From: Caldifarciminota bacterium
GTDB lineage: Bacteria; Hydrothermota; Tepidihabitantia; Tepidihabitantales; CAIPLT01
NCBI GenBank assembly: GCA_025061975.1
Contig: JANXBB010000071.1
Span: 1-15,347, forward strand
Reading direction: 5' to 3'
Length of the DNA stretch: 15,347 bases
The translations under genes were made by a program, and so were the position numbers. Below the pieces are notes generated by a model, which worked only from the letters and a program-made list of their open reading frames with translations, made no database searches and was not told where the DNA came from. Positions 8,056 to 14,076 of this stretch are shown here, piece by piece; the first letter of the stretch is position 1, and every line of letters starts with the position of its first letter.

Positions 8056-8167
8056 CTTAATAATGTCTTTAAATTTAATTTGTGAATATTACTTAAAAAT
8101 AATACTCAAATTTCAATTATTTTATTATAACTTACTGACTATCATTAAATAAAACAATTTCGGTGCT

Positions 8168-8190
8168 TCGGGACTGTACTGTCCCCCCGA
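8168..8190. repeat. GC-rich imperfect palindrome in the alr-ZIP gap
   Basis: TCGGGAC (8168-8174) pairs with GTCCCCCCGA (8181-8190) around a 6-nt loop, leaving three surplus C bases as a bulge. It is the only GC-rich stretch in an otherwise very AT-rich gap of 190 bases. It lies 20 nt behind the ZIP transporter stop, so it may help end that transcript, but on the minus strand the T-rich run comes about 15 nt after the stem. On the plus strand TTTTT follows within 5 nt. It also resembles REP-type palindromes. Only one copy is in the window. Confidence 0.45.
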
Positions 8191-8210
8191 CGACTTTTTA
8201 TACTACAATT

Positions 8211-8957
8211 TTAATGAATAAGAATATTTAATGCAATTAATAATATAATTCCTAAAATTAGAAACATCAATTGGCCGAACGATTTTTTTAAATCTGTTAC
8301 ATGATGGAGTTCCGGAATTAAATCAGTGCCGGCTACATAAACAAATCCTCCGGCAGCAATCGGCATTAAATAATATGCATATTCTATTACGATATTGCCC
8401 ACAATTAATGAAACCACAGTTCCTAAAACAGCTGCAAGAGCACTTAAAAAATTAACTGCTAACGCTTTTCGGATACTAAAATTCCCGTACAAAAGAACGC
8501 CGAAATCTCCGATCTCTTGAGGAATTTCATGAAGTACTACTGCAATAGTTGTTGCAAGCCCGATTTTGTTACTGACTAAAAAACTTCCGCCAATTAATAA
8601 TCCATCAATAAAATTATGAACTGTGTCACCGATCAAATTCAAAAAAGCAATCGGATGAGGATGTGCTTTAGAAGTCGGTATGTGACAATGCCGCCAACGT
8701 AAGAATTTTTCAAGGACAAAAAAGATTAAAATTCCGCTTATAATAAAGACCGATATCAAAGGAGTATTACCAAACTTTTCATAAGCCTCAGGGATCAAGT
8801 GCACAAAAGCTGCAGAAAGTAACGACCCGGCTGAAAAACTTACTAAAAACAAAAGAATTTTTCTAAGAACAGCTTCTTTTACTAAGATAAAAATTATTCC
8901 AATTAACGATATAACGCTTACAACGATTACCGCAATTATCGAGTATATAATTGACAT
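8211..8957 (-). CDS. ZIP-family divalent metal transporter
   Basis: A 248-residue integral membrane protein with about eight hydrophobic segments. The ZIP metal-site signatures are HNFIDGLLIG at 114-123 (H114, N115, D118) and HEIPQEIGDFG at 143-153 (H143, E144, E148). A short His-bearing loop around residues 90-101 (RHCHIPTSKAHPHP) separates the third and fourth segments, as is common for these carriers. ZIP proteins bring zinc, iron or manganese into the cytoplasm; the substrate cannot be read from the sequence. It starts 3 nt after the FTR-rubredoxin stop with no Shine-Dalgarno, so it is the distal gene of the redox operon, where manganese or iron uptake would make sense. Confidence 0.9.
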   Translation of the reverse strand: MSIIYSIIAVIVVSVISLIGIIFILVKEAVLRKILLFLVSFSAGSLLSAAFVHLIPEAYEKFGNTPLISVFIISGILIFFVLEKFLRWRHCHIPTSKAHPHPIAFLNLIGDTVHNFIDGLLIGGSFLVSNKIGLATTIAVVLHEIPQEIGDFGVLLYGNFSIRKALAVNFLSALAAVLGTVVSLIVGNIVIEYAYYLMPIAAGGFVYVAGTDLIPELHHVTDLKKSFGQLMFLILGIILLIALNILIH

Positions 8958-8960
8958 GAA

Positions 8961-9467
8961 TCAGATAAACTTTTCGAACCGATCCTTGTCGGCTTTACAT
9001 ATTGGGCATAATTCTGGAGGGGCAATTCGAGCACAAAGATAACCACAAACTCGACATCGCCAAACCGGTAGAGATAATTTTAATACTTTTTCTTGAGAAG
9101 CATTTTGGGACACAGTTAATTTATTAGCAAAACCACGTCGATCGGGAATTGAATGGACCTTTTTGTTTTGATCAATAACTTCTTTCGTTACATACAATCC
9201 ACAATAACAAAAACCATAATCTTTAAGATCGTCATCTCGATAATCACATGGGCAGATAATATCTAAGTCCAGACTCCGAACACCTAAAGCAATGCGGCAC
9301 GGACATGAAAAATATCCATAGCGTTTTTTATTATAAATTAACCCGCGGATTAATTCTTTAGTAAACTCAACATCAGGATTTAAGTAATAACCAGATGCTT
9401 CAGCATTTTTTTTAAACTCTTCATAAGTCGCTAAAACTTCTTGTTCGGTAACTACTATCTCATTCAT
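8961..9467 (-). CDS. Ferredoxin-thioredoxin reductase catalytic-chain-like protein fused to a rubredoxin domain
   Basis: A 168-residue two-domain redox protein. Residues 1-112 match the catalytic chain of ferredoxin-thioredoxin reductase: CPC at 55-57, CPC at 72-74 and CYC at 87-89, then IPDRR at 107-111. These cysteines hold a 4Fe-4S cluster and the redox-active disulfide that passes electrons to thioredoxin-like proteins. In the plant and cyanobacterial enzyme the last motif is CHC; here the His is Tyr. Residues 136-168 are a rubrerythrin-type rubredoxin domain, C138-x2-C141 and C154-x2-C157, with PPE before the second pair. No separate variable chain is nearby. Its ATG overlaps the glutaredoxin stop as ATGA, so the two are probably partners. 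The rubredoxin may replace or assist ferredoxin as electron donor (inferred). Confidence 0.88.
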   Translation of the reverse strand: MNEIVVTEQEVLATYEEFKKNAEASGYYLNPDVEFTKELIRGLIYNKKRYGYFSCPCRIALGVRSLDLDIICPCDYRDDDLKDYGFCYCGLYVTKEVIDQNKKVHSIPDRRGFANKLTVSQNASQEKVLKLSLPVWRCRVCGYLCARIAPPELCPICKADKDRFEKFI

Positions 9468-9745
9468 AATTTCAATGCGGTTCGTAGTTTCTCTTCATCA
9501 TATCCTACAATGCATATTTCGTCGTTAATAACAATTGTGGGAAAAGAAACTTGTGGATTGCATTTTCGAATCTCGCCGATTATTTTCTCGCGGTCGGTGC
9601 TGTCTAATAAGTCTACATCAATGTAGCTATAAGCAATGTTATAATTACTTAAAAACGCTTTAGTCTTTTTACACCATCCGCAAGTACTCAATGCATAAAG
9701 CAAAATTTTGCCCTTGTTTATTCCAGAAACATGCACAAATTGCAT
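9464..9745 (-). CDS. Glutaredoxin-like thiol-disulfide oxidoreductase
   Basis: A 93-residue thioredoxin-fold protein with the active site CGWC at residues 22-25 after the first beta strand (KILLYALST) and a cis-proline segment (SFPTIVIN) near residue 68. This is close to the full length of a single-domain glutaredoxin. The CGWC site and the anaerobic setting suggest electrons come not from glutathione but from the FTR-like protein whose start overlaps its stop. Likely clients are the peroxiredoxin and other disulfide proteins, which is an inference from position. It starts 6 nt after the cupin stop; AGGAG lies about 12 nt before the ATG, a long but usable spacing. Confidence 0.88.
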   Translation of the reverse strand: MQFVHVSGINKGKILLYALSTCGWCKKTKAFLSNYNIAYSYIDVDLLDSTDREKIIGEIRKCNPQVSFPTIVINDEICIVGYDEEKLRTALKL

Positions 9746-9751
9746 ATATGA

Positions 9752-10213
9752 TTACTCCTCAAGCATTACTAAATCAACTGGTTTAGGTGCTTTTACCGAA
9801 AGAAATGCCGCCGGTTCGTCTCCAACATTCGCAAAGGAGTGAGGAATATTCATTTTGCCTTTCACAACATCGCCGGCAGTGGCAATTAATTCCTTATCTC
9901 CGATTTTAAATTTTATTCGTCCTTTGATTATAAAAAATAACTCATCAGTCGTTGGATGTTTGTGTAGTGGCACTTTCTTACCTACCGGTAAGTTATAAAT
10001 ATACGGAGCGATTGCTTCGTAATCACCAAAAAATGGGTTAATTTCAACTTCTTGGCCGTAGGAAATCTTCTGCGCGTGATGAATATGAATTTCTTCAAAA
10101 TCTAAAGCTACTTCAATAAATTTTTCGCGCACTGCTCCGCAGTTGGGGCATTTCTCCGGTGGGTTATCCCCTTGATGAATATATCCGCATACTGTGCAAC
10201 GCCATTTTTTCAT
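9752..10213 (-). CDS. Rubredoxin-cupin fusion protein
   Basis: A 153-residue protein. Residues 1-35 are a rubrerythrin-type rubredoxin (WRCTVCGYIHQG, then PPEKCPNCG) with iron ligands C6, C9, C22 and C25. Residues about 68-145 are a single cupin barrel with the metal-site pattern HKH (H84, H86), E91 and H125, so it can probably bind Fe, Mn or Zn. Placing an electron-transfer iron site beside a metal cupin suggests a redox or oxygen-linked enzyme or sensor; the substrate is unknown. The rubredoxin part closely resembles the one at the end of the FTR fusion two genes on. It follows the ferritin-like gene by 16 nt with a strong AAGGAGG. The domain calls are firm; the function is open. Confidence 0.88.
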   Translation of the reverse strand: MKKWRCTVCGYIHQGDNPPEKCPNCGAVREKFIEVALDFEEIHIHHAQKISYGQEVEINPFFGDYEAIAPYIYNLPVGKKVPLHKHPTTDELFFIIKGRIKFKIGDKELIATAGDVVKGKMNIPHSFANVGDEPAAFLSVKAPKPVDLVMLEE

Positions 10214-10229
10214 TTTTTCCTCCTTGATT

Positions 10230-10724
10230 TTATGGTCCGATATGCATTAATGGATACTCAATATTATATGCCTCAAATTTTTCAGCATTTTCACGTTCAA
10301 TTTCTAACAACCGATAATGTCCCATCTCCATCGATGCAATGTACAAAAGCATATTTTTAATCTCTGATTTCGAGTTATAGCGTTCCGCAAGTACGGTATA
10401 AAAATCAAAAGCAGCTTTTTCAGCTTCTAAAGCCTGGGTCAGGATAGCACTAATCGGCATATCCTCGGATGAAATATTAATTGTGGGCAGAGGGACCGGG
10501 GTTTTATCAGGAAGTGTGAACTCAGTATTCCCAAACTCTTGATAATAGAGATCTTGGAAAAACAAATAATGCCGATTCTCTTCATTGGCTAAAAACTTAA
10601 GACGGTCTTTTAATAGAAAGTTAGATACTCGATCTGCGGTTACTTCATATATCTTTTTGCTTTCTAATTCAGCTTTTAGAGCAGTTAATAACAGATCTTT
10701 CAAATTAAACTTACTAATGTCCAT
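10230..10724 (-). CDS. Rubrerythrin-like ferritin-family di-iron protein without rubredoxin domain
   Basis: A 164-residue four-helix protein of the ferritin/rubrerythrin superfamily. Di-iron ligand candidates fall in the expected order: E19 or E21 in helix 1, E49-x-x-H52 in helix 2, E100 or E102 in helix 3, and E133-x-x-H136 in helix 4. Rubrerythrins use this centre to reduce peroxide, and others to oxidise and store iron. The usual C-terminal rubredoxin of rubrerythrin is missing; instead the protein ends YPLMHIGP, and the next gene starts with a rubredoxin. The start is set by AGGAG 5 nt before the ATG. A strong hairpin terminator sits directly in front of that ribosome site. The family is clear; peroxidase versus iron storage is not. 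Confidence 0.85.
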   Translation of the reverse strand: MDISKFNLKDLLLTALKAELESKKIYEVTADRVSNFLLKDRLKFLANEENRHYLFFQDLYYQEFGNTEFTLPDKTPVPLPTINISSEDMPISAILTQALEAEKAAFDFYTVLAERYNSKSEIKNMLLYIASMEMGHYRLLEIERENAEKFEAYNIEYPLMHIGP

Positions 10725-10736
10725 TCGATCTCCTAT

Positions 10737-10769
10737 AAAAAAGTAATCCCCCGATAGTCGGGGGATTAC
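10737..10769 (-). terminator. Rho-independent terminator between desulfoferrodoxin and the ferritin-like gene
   Basis: The minus strand reads GTAATCCCCCGA, a 3-nt loop, then TCGGGGGATTAC, a perfect 12-bp stem (10769-10758 with 10754-10743). Six T follow at once (10742-10737). It lies 20 nt after the desulfoferrodoxin stop. Only 12 nt separate the T run from the ferritin ATG, and they hold the ribosome site, so no promoter fits behind it. It should lower, rather than abolish, transcription of the downstream genes unless a promoter lies inside or before the hairpin. Confidence 0.9.
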
Positions 10770-10789
10770 ATAGATTTTTTTGTAATTTA

Positions 10790-11167
10790 TTACTTACTTT
10801 TCCAAAGGCCGTGAACATTACAGTATTCTCGAGCAGTTACCGCGTTAGCCTCGACACAAAATTCCGCTTCAGGAAGATCGCCGGGTTTTAAAAATTTCCG
10901 ATAAGTTCTACCGTTAGCAATTAGCTCAATCCATTCGATATAATGCTTTTCTTCCATTGGATGGGGCACAGAACCAACTTTTATTTTAAAACCGTTTGCA
11001 GTCTTTTCGATAACCGGTACGTGTTTTTCCATCCCGACATCAGCGGTTTTTTCGGCAAGCATTTCCATGGGCTCACCGCAACAAATGATCGTTCCTGCGC
11101 CGGTATGTAAAACCTCGACGATGTTGCCACAAACCTTGCATTTTAAAATTGCTAACCGGACAGTCAT
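10790..11167 (-). CDS. dfx: Desulfoferrodoxin (two-iron superoxide reductase)
   Basis: A 125-residue superoxide reductase that turns superoxide into hydrogen peroxide without making oxygen, an anaerobe's alternative to superoxide dismutase. The N-terminal desulforedoxin domain holds an Fe(Cys)4 centre (C10, C13, C29, C30). The catalytic domain has the iron site H49, H69, H75, C116 and H119, and the E47-K48 pair in MEKHVP that guides superoxide and protonation. All key residues are present and the length fits the two-iron class. Its ATG overlaps the stop of the small desulforedoxin-like gene as ATGA. The peroxide it makes could be removed by the rubrerythrin-like protein or the peroxiredoxin encoded beside it. 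A strong terminator follows 20 nt after its stop. Confidence 0.97.
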   Translation of the reverse strand: MTVRLAILKCKVCGNIVEVLHTGAGTIICCGEPMEMLAEKTADVGMEKHVPVIEKTANGFKIKVGSVPHPMEEKHYIEWIELIANGRTYRKFLKPGDLPEAEFCVEANAVTAREYCNVHGLWKSK

Positions 11168-11337
11168 TTTTTTGAATCCGTCTTAGAAGTTTTCGTGCTC
11201 ATTGGTTTTCCGCAACAGATAAGTGAAATCTCCGAACAACCACATGGTTTTGAAACTGTGACCTCAAGACCACAAACTTCACAAAATAATTTAGGTTTAT
11301 TTTTTGCAGTTTTTTTAGATGTTTTTTTTGTGGGCAT
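11164..11337 (-). CDS. Small desulforedoxin-like iron protein with Lys-rich tails
   Basis: A 57-residue protein beginning [10 protein letters not shown]. The core, about residues 17-46, reads [10 protein letters not shown], then KPCGC, then LICCGKPM. It matches the desulforedoxin fold (CxxC, then CC followed by G-x-P-M) also found at the start of the neighbouring desulfoferrodoxin: C19, C22, C41 and C42. Two extra cysteines (C32, C34) make a CGC in the loop where the neighbour has a Gly-rich turn. Both ends are tails rich in Lys, Thr and Ser. A very strong GAGGAGG stands before the ATG, which is 1 nt from the bacterioferritin-like stop; its own stop overlaps the dfx start as ATGA. It is probably an electron carrier for superoxide or peroxide reduction, but the role is inferred. 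Confidence 0.85.
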   Translation of the reverse strand: MPTKKTSKKTAKNKPKLFCEVCGLEVTVSKPCGCSEISLICCGKPMSTKTSKTDSKK

Positions 11338-11338
11338 A

Positions 11339-11758
11339 TTATACCTCCTCTAAAAGTCCGGTAAATGTATCGTGATGCTCTTCTTCATCTGCTAAAATCG
11401 CTTCAAAGAGTTTTTTAGTGGTAATATCGTTCTCCCTTGTAGCGACTTCAATTATTTCCTTGTAAAGTGTGATAGCCCCTTCTTCATCCTTAGCATCTTG
11501 CGAAAGCATCTCTTTGATATCAGTGCCAACAAAAATTGGATCAGGCTTTGTTGTTGGTATTCCACCTAAATAATTAAGTCGTTCGGCTATTGCCTCGGCG
11601 TGTTTCATTTCTGTAATCGCAATTTTCTTTAATTCGTCTTTAATCGCAAATGCCTTTACACCTTTCCACTGAACATGTTGCCACATATACTGGATAGAAA
11701 CTTGCAATTCACGGGCTATTGCTTTATTTAATAATTCCATTAAATGATTACTGGGCAT
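11339..11758 (-). CDS. bfr: Bacterioferritin-like ferritin
   Basis: A 139-residue four-helix iron-storage protein. Ferroxidase ligands line up with bacterioferritin: E17, E50, H53, E93, E125 and H128. M51, in ITEMKHAE, sits where E. coli bacterioferritin M52 binds the inter-subunit haem, so haem binding is possible. It is shorter than the usual 155-160 residues, ending soon after the fourth helix with GLLEEV and lacking the small fifth helix. It would oxidise and store ferrous iron, keeping it away from peroxide. It is the first gene of a transcript with a near-consensus promoter; AAAGGAG precedes the ATG. It could also be counted as a general ferritin-like protein. Confidence 0.82.
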   Translation of the reverse strand: MPSNHLMELLNKAIARELQVSIQYMWQHVQWKGVKAFAIKDELKKIAITEMKHAEAIAERLNYLGGIPTTKPDPIFVGTDIKEMLSQDAKDEEGAITLYKEIIEVATRENDITTKKLFEAILADEEEHHDTFTGLLEEV

Positions 11759-11788
11759 ATGTACTCCTTTCTTTGTAATTTAGACGTT

Positions 11789-11805
11789 AAATTATATAAT
11801 AATTT
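11789..11805 (-). promoter_or_regulatory. Perfect inverted repeat over the bfr -10 box (possible operator)
   Basis: AAATTAT, three bases, ATAATTT forms a perfect 7-3-7 inverted repeat that covers the -10 box. Its size and AT-rich make-up recall PerR/Fur-type boxes (PerR is usually 7-1-7), and the genes behind it are those such regulators control. All bases are A or T, so chance is a real alternative. No regulator gene is in the window. Confidence 0.4.
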
Positions 11806-11819
11806 TCGCTTAAAGTCAA
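11791..11819 (-). promoter_or_regulatory. Near-consensus sigma-70 promoter for bfr-desulforedoxin-dfx
   Basis: TTGACT (11819-11814), a 17-nt spacer, then a perfect TATAAT (11796-11791). The expected start is near 11784, giving a leader of about 25 nt that contains AAAGGAG before the bfr ATG. The -35 box overlaps the stop codon of the peroxiredoxin gene, so bfr has its own control despite the short gap. Confidence 0.85.
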
Positions 11820-12493
11820 TCATCATTATTTTTTAATTTTTTATGACAAAGCCACCAATCGACACATTCAAATTCACCACTTTTAGCTTTCTCTAATCTT
11901 TCACTCAAGGTTTTTCGGTCTCGTGCTGGTGGGATAATAACATGATCACCAAAAAGTTCGTTATTAGGCCAATTAGCCGGCATTGCTACATGGTATTGAT
12001 CAGAAATCTGCATTGCCTCAACAGCGCGCAATATTTCATCAACGTTTCTCCCTAGTTCCTGTGGATAGTAAAGAATAATGCGAACAACTCCTTTGTCATC
12101 AACTACAAAAACTGCTCGTACTGTATTACTACCTTTGCCGGGATGAATTAAACCTAGCATTTCGGCAACTTTACCGGTATCCGCAATTATGGGGAATTCG
12201 ATTTGTACCCCTAATTTATCCTTTATCCACTCCATCCATTTAAGATGGGAAAACACTTGATCGACACTTAATCCAATTAGTTCGCAATTAAAGGCTTTGA
12301 ACTTTTCGTACCGTTTTTGAAATGCAACAAACTCTGTTGTACAAACCGGTGTAAAATCAGCGGGATGACTAAAAAGGACAAACCATTTACCGGCGTAATA
12401 TCCTGGTAACTCAAGTTCGCCATGCGTTGTTTGAACCTTTATTTCCGGAAATTTGTCACCTAATAATGGCATTGTTTTTTTATCTATGCACAT
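11816..12493 (-). CDS. Prx6-type peroxiredoxin (thioredoxin-dependent peroxidase)
   Basis: A 225-residue peroxiredoxin that reduces hydrogen peroxide and organic peroxides. The peroxidatic cysteine is C51 in [13 protein letters not shown]. The long C-terminal arm carries C210 and C216 in CVDWWLC, the arrangement of the archaeal Prx6-group enzymes such as that of Aeropyrum pernix, where one of these resolves the sulfenic acid. Strands and helices expected for the fold are all present, including the [10 protein letters not shown] segment. The frame is open ten codons further upstream, but GGGAGG just before this ATG and the family start ([10 protein letters not shown] at residues 11-20) favour MCIDKK. 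It has its own promoter and sits at the head of the redox island. Its reductant may be the CGWC glutaredoxin nearby (inferred). Confidence 0.93.
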   Translation of the reverse strand: MCIDKKTMPLLGDKFPEIKVQTTHGELELPGYYAGKWFVLFSHPADFTPVCTTEFVAFQKRYEKFKAFNCELIGLSVDQVFSHLKWMEWIKDKLGVQIEFPIIADTGKVAEMLGLIHPGKGSNTVRAVFVVDDKGVVRIILYYPQELGRNVDEILRAVEAMQISDQYHVAMPANWPNNELFGDHVIIPPARDRKTLSERLEKAKSGEFECVDWWLCHKKLKNNDD

Positions 12494-12498
12494 ATTTT

Positions 12499-12504
12499 CC
12501 TCCC
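12499..12504 (-). promoter_or_regulatory. Ribosome binding site fixing the peroxiredoxin start
   Basis: GGGAGG lies 5 nt before the ATG at 12493. The alternative ATG at 12523 has no such site and would sit upstream of the predicted transcript start near 12504. Confidence 0.75.
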
Positions 12505-12510
12505 AAGTTA

Positions 12511-12539
12511 ATTGTAATTGCACCTCTTATTAGACTCAA
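12511..12539 (-). promoter_or_regulatory. Candidate sigma-70 promoter for the peroxiredoxin gene
   Basis: TTGAGT (12539-12534), a 17-nt spacer and TACAAT (12516-12511). The predicted start near 12504 gives a leader of about 11 nt made up of the ribosome site. It sits in the 66-nt gap after the membrane cluster, separating the two units. Confidence 0.65.
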
Positions 12540-12559
12540 AATTTTAGAAGCAGGATTCG

Positions 12560-13189
12560 CTATTTAATTATTCCCAGCCAATCACGAAGAAGAAATGTTA
12601 AGCGCCCGATCAATAACGAAATTCGAGCCATTACTGTATATCCGAAGGATGCTCCAAATCCGAGCATTATAAAAATAATTCCTAAATATGATAATGGCTT
12701 TAGGATTCCTTTTCGCTCACGTGAAAAAAAGAAGTAACTAATTGTAGCAATTACGCCTATGAAAATTATTATCGCCCACAACCCTGCATATATCGTTTCA
12801 AAAGTCGACCGGGTTATGACAGTAGCTTTTAGTTGCTCAATTATTGATGCATCTATCGCGCGTGGAATCGAAGCTCCGGCCCCATAACCCATTACTATTG
12901 CAATTGGAATTCGCACAAGCCAAGAAATTCGTGGAATAAATCTGGTAAAATATAACGCACCGATAATTGCTACTAAAATAAGCCACAATCGTTCGCCTCT
13001 TGCTACCGGATTAATTAAAGTCGGCATTAAAATTCGGTGCCAGACAAATGTTATCGAATAGCCGTTAGAAATACCTACAAAAAGGTGTTCACAAACTCGA
13101 TAAAAGGGATTTTCTTTATATAAAAACGAAAAAATTCCCAAAGTTAAAATTGCGCTTATCCAGATCCAAGGGTTAGTACTTACATTCAT
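12560..13189 (-). CDS. Unknown six-segment membrane protein, last gene of membrane cluster
   Basis: I do not recognise a named family. The 209-residue protein has about six hydrophobic segments (roughly 7-24, 34-52, 67-84, 90-110, 130-153 and 164-190). A notable polar stretch between the first two reads KENPFYRVCEHLFVGISNGY (25-44), with Glu, Arg and His close to the membrane that could be functional. There is no signal peptide, no transporter signature and no large soluble part. Its ATG overlaps the stop of the gene in front as ATGA, and AGGAG precedes it, so it is made together with the other three membrane proteins. It is probably a subunit of a membrane complex; what that complex does cannot be told. 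Confidence 0.75.
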   Translation of the reverse strand: MNVSTNPWIWISAILTLGIFSFLYKENPFYRVCEHLFVGISNGYSITFVWHRILMPTLINPVARGERLWLILVAIIGALYFTRFIPRISWLVRIPIAIVMGYGAGASIPRAIDASIIEQLKATVITRSTFETIYAGLWAIIIFIGVIATISYFFFSRERKGILKPLSYLGIIFIMLGFGASFGYTVMARISLLIGRLTFLLRDWLGIIK

Positions 13190-14076
13190 TTTTGTCTCCT
13201 TTTTAAAATGAAATAGCTAATATTTCCAATGATAATTGTAACCATAATCCAAATATGAGCAGCGGTTTGAGATGCCATTGCATCAGTTGCTTTTCTTCGC
13301 CCGTAAAATCTACACCGCTCTTCAACTAACTGTTCATATTCTGCAGCACCTTTCATTCCAGACATCATCCCCGTCACTTGTCCTGAATTTATATACGGAT
13401 AAAAATCAGCAGCTTGAACTGCGGTTGATCCGACCCCAATTCGAACACCAAATTGAGTCTGTGCATAAGTGATATAATAAAATGGAATTGCACTGCCTGA
13501 AATTGACACTAAAATCCCAACATCATTATAATTTTTAATTGTTTTCATAAATTCTAGAGTGTCGGTTTTATTGCCATAATAATCAACGGGAAATACCTTA
13601 GCAATATTTTCCCCCATACCTAAAATGGGGACCAAAACAGGAGTTTGCCATCCCCAAAACACGTAATCGCGTCCGTACACAACACTATCATCACGAGTTA
13701 AAGCATGCCGATTAAACTCATTAGTAACCGTAGTTATGGCATCTTGTGCTAATCCTAATCCTAAAAGGGAAATGCATAATATTCCAACTTTTATTTTCCG
13801 CGAAAATGCGTGACGGAGCAAAGCAATTGTCATCGGATGTAATTCGGGCTCTGTATCCGGAGTGTAATCAACAGATATTATTAAACATTTATCTGGAGGT
13901 ATAGTGTCAATGTGATTAAACAGCTTGAGCACCGGACTCATCGCACGAGGTGTCAACCGGAAAGGATAAATTAAAGGTATTAAAACTACTAAAAATAATA
14001 GTAAATAAATTATACGACGATCAAGTTTGGTAAGCTTTTCCCAAATACCGGTTTTATTTTTCTCGAAAGTCATCAT
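13186..14076 (-). CDS. Unknown membrane-anchored protein with large, probably extracytoplasmic alpha/beta domain
   Basis: A 296-residue protein of a family I cannot name. One membrane segment lies at about 21-39 and a second at about 274-292. Basic residues at both outer ends (KLTKLDRR before the first, LKRRQK after the last) place both tails inside, so residues 40-270 should face outside the cytoplasm. That domain alternates predicted strands and helices: CLIISVDYTP, KVGILCISLLG, GILVSISG, RIGVGSTAV. It carries GRDYVFWGWQ (135-144) and a glycine-rich SGQVTGMMSGMKGAAEYE (231-248) that look like conserved signature motifs. It starts ATGATG, overlapping the stop of the gene in front, with GGAGG nearby. 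A binding or sensing part of the cluster's complex is plausible but unproven. Confidence 0.75.
   Translation of the reverse strand: MMTFEKNKTGIWEKLTKLDRRIIYLLLFLVVLIPLIYPFRLTPRAMSPVLKLFNHIDTIPPDKCLIISVDYTPDTEPELHPMTIALLRHAFSRKIKVGILCISLLGLGLAQDAITTVTNEFNRHALTRDDSVVYGRDYVFWGWQTPVLVPILGMGENIAKVFPVDYYGNKTDTLEFMKTIKNYNDVGILVSISGSAIPFYYITYAQTQFGVRIGVGSTAVQAADFYPYINSGQVTGMMSGMKGAAEYEQLVEERCRFYGRRKATDAMASQTAAHIWIMVTIIIGNISYFILKRRQK

Noticed and set aside
8096..8123. AAAATAAT/ATTATTTT inverted repeat in the alr-ZIP gap
   Set aside because: Eight A/T-only base pairs around a 12-nt loop are expected by chance in such AT-rich DNA, and it lies too far from the promoter to assign a role.
12494..12523. 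Upstream ATG for the peroxiredoxin adding 10 residues
   Set aside because: No ribosome site, a non-family N-terminus, and it overlaps the predicted -10 region.
12541..12562. Small hairpin after the last membrane-cluster gene as a terminator
   Set aside because: The GAA/TTC-type pairing is too short, with no T run behind it.
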